From Sanchytrium tribonematis (Eukaryota > Sanchytriomycota > Sanchytriomycetes > Sanchytriales > Sanchytriaceae), in contig JADGIG010000076.1 in NCBI GenBank assembly GCA_018985235.1, forward strand, positions 1-23,806: DNA of 23,806 nucleotides, in the 5' to 3' direction. Positions within the stretch are counted from its first letter, which is position 1. Every line of letters starts with the position of its first letter. Of this stretch, positions 18,640-23,806 are shown piece by piece. The position numbers and the translations under genes were made by a program. Below the pieces are notes generated by a model. The model saw nothing but the letters and a program-made list of their open reading frames with translations, searched no databases and had not been told where the DNA came from.

Positions 18640-19514
18640 CTCACCAACAGCTTGAGAATAATGTAATGGAGCTTTCGCGGGTACAAAAGAATATTCAATC
18701 AATAAGAATCAAACAATTTACTTGATTTACAACCTTGCATTCTAATTTTACAAGAATCTAAAAACAATAAATACTTGCCTCATATAAATAACTACACTAA
18801 ATGGGATCTCGCAAATTCAAATTTACATCATAAACAACACTTGTTCATCCATAATTCTGTCACAAATGTTAAAAGAATAAAATTTATTGAAAACTGTTTA
18901 CTTTCAAAATAAATGGATTAAATATTTCTTTAACATATATAACATTTCAGTATATTAAAACTAGAAATATAGAAATTCATAAAGTCAGTACTCAATGAAG
19001 CGATCTTACACATTGCCTTTATTTGTGGCGGAGGTAAACTCAAAATCAGACCTTTTTAGCAATTAAAATATTATCTATTTGATATATCTTATAGTTATCA
19101 TTTACACACAAGTACAATGGTAAATTGAAATAAAATCTTAAACCAATTCTGGTCTCATTCCAGTCTTCAACATGCAGTCAGATCTTTAACTACTATACAG
19201 AGACCGGACAAATATCTCTGACAACTGGCCCTTCATCATTAAATTTGAAACTGATAAAATGATGCTCTCATCAGAAAAGATTATTCAAATTCAGGAAACA
19301 ATACCAGTCAATGCTGCAGTATTTACTTAAAAAATACAGTGGAAATCTTTCAGAAAATGAAATTGACAATTTTTTAACCAATTGCGTACTAACAGCGGGT
19401 AAAATAACACTCGGTATTAGTAATATAAAAACAATGAATAAATACATGAAAAGGAAGCAGCAAACCCCCGAGTCAAATCCAAGAAACGAAGAAGCAGTGT
19501 CGGAAGAAATTTAA
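18640..19514 (+). pseudogene. LINE endonuclease, heavily decayed, with start of pre-RT linker
   Basis: The frame reads WSFRGYKRIFNQ, a TAA, then NLLDLQPCILILQESKNN (about 18718-18775), matching the 'WNirG' and 'lQEs' boxes of APE endonucleases with the catalytic Glu kept. YTKWDLANSNL and LFIHNSV follow. A shift near 18910 gives KINGLNISLTYITF, the usual core strand. The 'GDfN' box is not found, so the middle is lost or unreadable. ISDNWPFIIKFET (about 19216-19255) stands for the terminal 'SDH' box, with Asn for His. A last frame, 19311 to TAA 19512-19514, resembles the linker before a LINE RT. No RT follows, since Crypton copy 2 begins from the other strand. Confidence 0.6.
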
Positions 19515-19623
19515 TTCTGAAAAAGAGAAAAGGTCTATCAGAACGAAATAGAAGTATTTTTTGGACGCGTTATTTCAGATTTTTTTGGAAAATTTGAATT
19601 TTAAAAGTTCCCAGGATTTTTTA

Positions 19624-20820
19624 TTACTGGAATCTTCTCTTTCTAAAATATTCCGCAGCAGTTCCCCAGCTAATTTGGTTGATTTTTCTACTTCTTGTAT
19701 TTGTTTTAGTTCTTAACAGATAGTTGAGCTTTTCGGAGTTCAACATCAACGTCATAACAGCATTGACATTTTGAATGGTAGCATCATCCACTCACATACC
19801 CGTTGCTCTTGTTTGAGCTTTTAAAAATTTCATAATAACTTGAAAACCACAAAATCGCTTTCTTGTATCCGAATTCGGAATATGCTGTGGTAAAATCAAA
19901 CGGTACGGAGGAATGTGATGTTGAGAATCTCCAATGCATCATAACTGAAAACCAGTGCTTATATTTACAGAGGGAATCTTGAAATTTGCTGGCAATTCAC
20001 TTCCCATAAAACTCTACATATTGTTTTCCTCAGCTGGTTGTTCAATTGGGGCACTATTATTGCCAATATTTATTTGTAGAATGGCGTCGATTACACCATT
20101 TTGATTTAAAATTTCCAACACAGACTGTTTCAATAAATCAGTCAAACCATACCTAGTAACTGTTCCTGTATCAATTGCGCGCTCTTCAAGTTCATTTTTA
20201 TCATCTGAAAAAAAGGTAACAAAATGAAGATATTTGTGTCCAACATGCATATCGACAGCTAATTCATATCTTGAATATGTATCTTGCACTCCAGGTAGTG
20301 ACCAGAGTGCTTTTAATTGAATTGCAGTCGAAGAAGAACAAGCTATAGATCCACTAGACACATAAGTGGCAGCACCCTTGCGAACCGTGTGTGTCCCAAT
20401 ATCTACTGCCTGTAAACCACGCTCTAAATTTCATCAATTATTTCGAAAATCTATGGTATTGTGAATTACTAGGAAACAGCTTATTTTGATTTGGTACAGA
20501 TGGTAATACCAATAAATACACTCCTAGTGCTAGTACAGGGCATATTTCTGGTGAAACAGGATTGGCATAAATGTGAAGAGGATCTCTTTTGCGATTTCCT
20601 GTTTGGTCGTTTTCATAGGAGCAAAGCAAATACAAAGAGAATCATTTCACCACTCCAGATGCTCAAGACAAATACTAACATTCCCTGCACTACACATGAG
20701 ATTCTAACAAATTAAAATAGAGCATCTTCCAAACATATTTTCTTCTTCTTTACTTTTTAATAATGAATAAACTAATCACTTTTCAGTTAGCAAGTAAGGA
20801 GATTAAACACAAACTAGAAT
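19624..20820 (-). pseudogene. Crypton-like tyrosine recombinase (copy 2)
   Basis: From about 20820 leftward: LKSKEEENMFGRCSIL and NLMCSAGNVSICLEHLEW, with a TAG between them, then NDSLCICFAPMK after a TGA. A frameshift leads to YENDQTGNRKRDPLHIYANP and SPEICPVLALGVYLL (about 20540-20620), LFPSNSQYHRFSK, and after a second shift IGTHTVRKGAATYVSSGS (20347-20400), whose HxxR is a catalytic box. WSLPGVQDTYSRYELAVD (about 20240-20295) carries the nucleophile Tyr. Compared with copy 1, about 150 residues after this box are missing in frame. The tail has VTRYGLTDLLKQSVLEIL and ELPANFKIPSVNIS, then CIGDSQHHIPPYRLILPQ and RKRFCGFQVIMKFL, ending in TAA TAA near 19622-19627. TAG and TGA interrupt the tail. 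The family call is firm; Crypton against other eukaryotic tyrosine recombinases is inference. Confidence 0.8.
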
Positions 20821-20824
20821 ATGC

Positions 20825-20977
20825 ATGGAAAATAAATTAAAAAATTGTATATATCAATTGCAATCTGATCCCATAACTACATCAAATTACATAGAAATAC
20901 TAAAATACAACATTCCTTTTTCTATAACGTCTGATGGATATACTCCGTTAAATACCGACACAATTGATGAACTCTAA
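20825..20977 (+). CDS. Small open frame, unknown
   Basis: A 50-residue frame from ATG 20825 to TAA 20975-20977, with protein-like composition (LQSDPITTSNYIEIL, then FSITSDGYTPLNTD). No family recognised and no start context to support it. It may be part of a decayed element. The surrounding stretch 20821-21154 shows nothing else on either strand. Confidence 0.15.
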   Translation: MENKLKNCIYQLQSDPITTSNYIEILKYNIPFSITSDGYTPLNTDTIDEL

Positions 20978-21154
20978 TTGATAATAAATGAAAAAGATCA
21001 AATTAATGTGGGATAGAAACAAGGCCAACAGGGGCTCTAAATTAAAAATTAATTCAAACTTATTGATTAGACATATTTCCATAGTAGACTGAAATTGGAA
21101 ATTTTTTTATGGATGACATTCCATATCTAATAATTTTTTTTCAACTTGTTTTGT

Positions 21155-21577
21155 TCATTTCTTTTTTGTTTTCTAAATTTTTAATTTTAACTCTGAGACT
21201 TTATTTTCTTGTTTGTAGTCATTCATTTGTTTATTGATGTTCTCAATACCACTTTTGTCAGCATCATACCCTAGCAAAGCAGTCATTGTCTTGGTTGACT
21301 CCTCGGAGGCATCATATTCTACCTTGTGGCCTTCGCCATAAATGAGCATGATCTCATCTTCCATGACGCTCAGGTCCAACATAGCTTGGATCTCGTTTTT
21401 GGCTGTTTCTAGGGTTTTCAGCTGATTTGCTTCCGATTTCGCCTTGTTTAATTAGCCATTCTACATGACTTGAACAGAATTTAGTGAAGTGACTAATCTG
21501 TCATTTCCAGCCTTCTTTCTGGCGGAATTGGGCACGTCTACAAATTCTACTTGTTGTAGTGCCATTTTCCTATGCAT
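21155..21577 (-). pseudogene. Small prefoldin-like reading frame with in-frame stops
   Basis: From ATG 21577 (or 21565) the frame runs without indel for about 140 codons to TGA 21155-21157. TAG and TAA lie near residue 42-46 and TAG at 21173-21175. Pieces are QQVEFVDVPNSARKKAGND, LNKAKSEANQLKTLETAKNE, LSVMEDEIMLIYGEGHKVEY and GIENINKQMNDYKQENKV. Two long helices flank a short hairpin-like middle, and the length and layout recall prefoldin subunits (FV.DV start and 'LG...EY...EA' middle of subunit 3). The match is weak. Codons are richer in G and C than those of neighbouring elements, so this may be host-derived. It sits directly downstream of a gypsy integrase tail on the same strand, and could instead be part of that element. 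Confidence 0.35.
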
Positions 21578-21599
21578 GAAACTATCTAAAAGTGTCTAA

Positions 21600-22045
21600 A
21601 GTTGTGCCTATGATGCACACGACTGTGAGTACTCGAAATTTAAGTTTTCAATGTATTTCTTCAACTTTGTTCACAGTGTCGTCTTTACTTGCTCTTCCTT
21701 TTAACCTATTCTTTGTGTCTGTTGTATTCCTTTTGTGTCTCCACTATTTGGATCACAACTTTCTGCTTTTCAACACTTTCAACACCAGTCAAATTTATGT
21801 CCATTTGGCACATCCCCTCGTGATACAAATCGATATTTAATTTGTTGAATACAGTATTGTCTGTTGGTCTGACTTCAATACGCATATTCTTCAAGGTATT
21901 TTTCAAATTCTCATCATCTAAAGAGTTGATCATTTTAACGTGTTTTTCTTCTATTTTCAACACGCGAAAAGGACCTTCAAATTGTCAATTCATTTTAGGA
22001 TGAATGCCTTCAATTCTGTATAATCCCAAATTACCAACCAGCATC
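21600..22045 (-). pseudogene. Ty3/gypsy integrase C-terminal domain with long tail
   Basis: The minus strand opens at about 22045 with KMLVGNLGLYRIEGIHPKMN, then TGA, then QFEGPFRVLKIEEKHVKMIN (about 21925-21985). This is the GPY/F module that ends many gypsy integrases: 'GD.v' strand, Lys-rich loop, 'GPf.V' box. A tail of about 100 residues follows (IEVRPTDNTVFNKLNIDL, MCQMDINLTGVESVEKQKVV), then a shift near 21715 and RLKGRASKDDTVNKVEEIH to about 21640. Core and zinc finger are absent, because the right side is an unrelated RT thumb. It is not the same sequence as the integrase end of gypsy B. Confidence 0.6.
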
Positions 22046-23540
22046 TTAAACTATTATATGTTTGATTGATTTCTCAACAATACTCATAATCATGCTCTGA
22101 AAGACTGCTAGTAATCCAAATAGGCCTAGTGCCCGTTTAAACACGCCTGCAAATCTCAAAGATCTTAATCTTATCCTTGCTTCTGCTAAATTTCTATTAA
22201 TATGCTCAACAACGCGGAAACCACTTTGAGTGATATGAGTCATCATGATCATCAACAGGTCTAGACTTATCCAAATTAAGTGTTAATTCTAAAGGAGCAA
22301 CTAGTCCAATCAATTCATCAATATTATGGTCTTCATTTGAAATATAATTATGTTCTAATAAATCATCCACAAATTGTTCCAATAAAATGGGTTGATGTTC
22401 GTCTATTGGTTGTTTTCATATCCAGCAACTTTGCAAAGTACAATGCCGATAATACAGATCCCTGATAAAGACCAGTTTGCAAACTACGAGGGGTAGAATA
22501 ACCAGGACCGATTCTGACAACCATCATTTGATTGATCGTCATATTTATCATTAATCTTCTATTGTACTTATTGGGGATGAGTAGTTGCAGCATTTCACAG
22601 GTTGCATTATGACTGTTGCGATCAAATGCTCTGGCAAAATTATATTTTCGCATTCCTTTGCAATTTTTCTCCTCTTCTGGCACTGTTTCTAAATAGATTT
22701 GCAAATCAGTTGCTAAATCATCGCACCCCATTCTCTTTTTCTTTAACCTATCTATATAGTTTGAAAGCATTTCAATTTCATCCGACATAATTGAGCTTAT
22801 TACAGCATACATATGGCTATCAAACATTCCCTTCAAATATCTAGCTACCGGATTTCCTCTTTTTTGGCTGTCAACTGATAATTTAGTACTTTCAACTAAT
22901 CTTTTATAAGTTGTGGGATGTTCTGTTTCAAGCTCAGAACACATCCATTCAATATTTTGATCGCGTAGATCGGCAAAAATGTTATCATTTACCTCAACTT
23001 TTTGATTCTTGACTCTATCACGTAACTGTTTAACAAAAGATTTAGGATAGGTCATATCTCGCTTGCATTTAGATTGCAATTCTCTTATCACTGATGCATT
23101 TGAAATCAAAAACAATTCCTCTTCATATAATCGTTCTTCAACAAGATTGACAACATCAGTTTGATGTTGATTCTCATATACCAAGCTCTTTGGTGCTTCA
23201 GGCTGTTCTACAAATTTTATTTTCAATTTTTTCATCATTAGTATAATTTTGCCATGCATCTTTTGTTATTGGTGGAATCTTTTTAAATTCTACCGCGCTT
23301 GTGTTTACAAGTTCTTCAGTTAAGTCATAAAATTTCTATTGTTTCTTTTCGTAAACTATATCATCAAACTCCTCAACCAAACTTTCTACTACAGATAAAT
23401 CGACTGCGGTTTCCAGTTTTTTTGCCGTAGTTTTGCATCACGATTTTCTCTTGCGAATCCAAAATTGGTTCAATCCAAAAATCGTCACCTTCTGCTGAGA
23501 ATTCTATGTTTATTTGACTAGAAAGAGACAACATGTCCAT
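22046..23540 (-). pseudogene. Reverse transcriptase protein of uncertain class
   Basis: ATG 23540 starts MDMLSLSSQINIEF. The frame slips at the A7 run (plus-strand T7, 23417-23423), contains a TAG after EKKQ near 23340, and slips again near 23230. The main frame 22363-23259 has a long helical N-terminal region with no endonuclease and no 'GpDgi' box. The RT palm then gives YNFARAFDRNSHNATCEML (first Asp, about 22610-22650), TGLYQGSVLSALYFAKLLDM (about 22415-22475) and, after a shift, LEQFVDDLLEHNYISNED with the Asp pair (about 22362-22377). LTLNLDKSRP and, in a third frame, HINRNLAEARIRLRSLRF and FGLLAVFQSMIMSIV complete a LINE-like thumb. Only about 25 residues separate the QG box from FVDD, shorter than in most LINEs. 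The C-terminus is cut near 22046. Confidence 0.7.
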
Positions 23541-23806
23541 GTTTCACCCGTACTATTACATTTTTTTCATTCTACTTGTATTCGGCAATTTGTTTTAAAA
23601 TTCTACGTTTCTGTAGATTTTTCCGGGGGTTTTTAACAATTTAACGCCGATATTAACTTTATGATTAACCCGCAGACAAGATGCGGCAACCCTCACTATA
23701 CCAATTACAAGTCTATCTTATTTTATCGAGTACCGAGTACCGAGTTTTTCAATGATGCAAGATGGCATCAAAAGGCATAATAAATTATCACATGGTTGCG
23801 AGATTG
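23541..23806. other. Non-coding right edge
   Basis: No supportable reading frame on either strand. This is upstream of the RT protein start and may hold its 5' UTR. The only structure seen is the short tandem repeat at 23727-23744. Confidence 0.4.
23727..23744. repeat. Short tandem repeat, 7-base unit CGAGTAC
   Basis: Two full units and a four-base third (CGAGTACCGAGTACCGAG). Adjacent sequence is unique. Possibly chance. Confidence 0.5.

Noticed and set aside
21592-21840. Plus-strand 82-residue hydrophobic frame with membrane-like stretches
   Set aside because: Antisense to the integrase tail; hydrophobicity comes from the complement of Lys/Glu codons.
1-23806. Nonstandard genetic code with TAA and TAG read as Gln (many in-frame TAR codons, as at 417, 657, 5612, 13856, 15389, 21173, each in a plausible Gln context)
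   Set aside because: The best kept elements, gypsy A and B, use CAA and CAG for Gln and have no in-frame TAA or TAG over more than 1200 codons. TGA also occurs in frame (1856, 14420, the Crypton copy 2 tail). Decay under the standard code explains this better. A check would be TAR frequency in confirmed host genes.

Overview
This window is a eukaryotic transposon graveyard. It is AT-rich (roughly two thirds A+T by eye) and almost every coding stretch I can recognise is a broken piece of a transposable element. I see no prokaryotic gene layout, tRNA, rRNA, CRISPR array or clear intact host gene. The host cannot be named from this sequence. Tc1/mariner, several non-LTR families, Ty3/gypsy and Crypton-like tyrosine recombinases together fit a protist, an early-branching fungus or an invertebrate.

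Layout, left to right. 1-1668 (-): non-LTR pol fragment with reverse transcriptase (RT) and C-terminal RNase H, running off the left edge. 1661-2235 (-): fossil Tc1/mariner transposase. 2489-3340 (+): gag-like gene cut in its zinc knuckle. 3426-4900 (-): 3' half of a LINE pol. 4903-7085 (+): 5' half of a LINE (ORF1 plus APE endonuclease), head-to-head with the previous piece and possibly one twin-primed insertion. 7106-9660 (+): Ty3/gypsy element A (gag, protease, RT). 9661-12255 (+): a different Ty3/gypsy element B (RT, RNase H, a PHD-like zinc cluster, integrase). 12240-16572 (-): long LINE with two related ORF1 modules, endonuclease and RT. 16566-17396 (+): C-terminal half of a Crypton-like recombinase, followed by palindromic inverted repeats (17444-17832). 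17985-18500 (-): unidentified decayed coding. 18640-19514 (+): another LINE endonuclease. 19624-20820 (-): a second Crypton-like recombinase. 21155-21577 (-): small prefoldin-like reading frame. 21600-22045 (-): gypsy integrase tail. 22046-23540 (-): RT-containing protein of uncertain class. 23541-23806: no gene seen.

No element has recognisable LTR pairs or both ends. Fragments abut inside coding domains, so the region has been built by nested insertion plus rearrangement. The gypsy elements look youngest: they carry indels but almost no internal stops. The mariner, Crypton and endonuclease pieces carry many stops. Several frameshifts lie exactly at homopolymer runs, so part of the damage could be sequencing error.

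The most notable signals are the duplicated ORF1 module of the 12-16 kb LINE, the two Crypton-like copies with a palindromic repeat cluster, the PHD-like cluster in gypsy B, and the unclassified RT at the right end.
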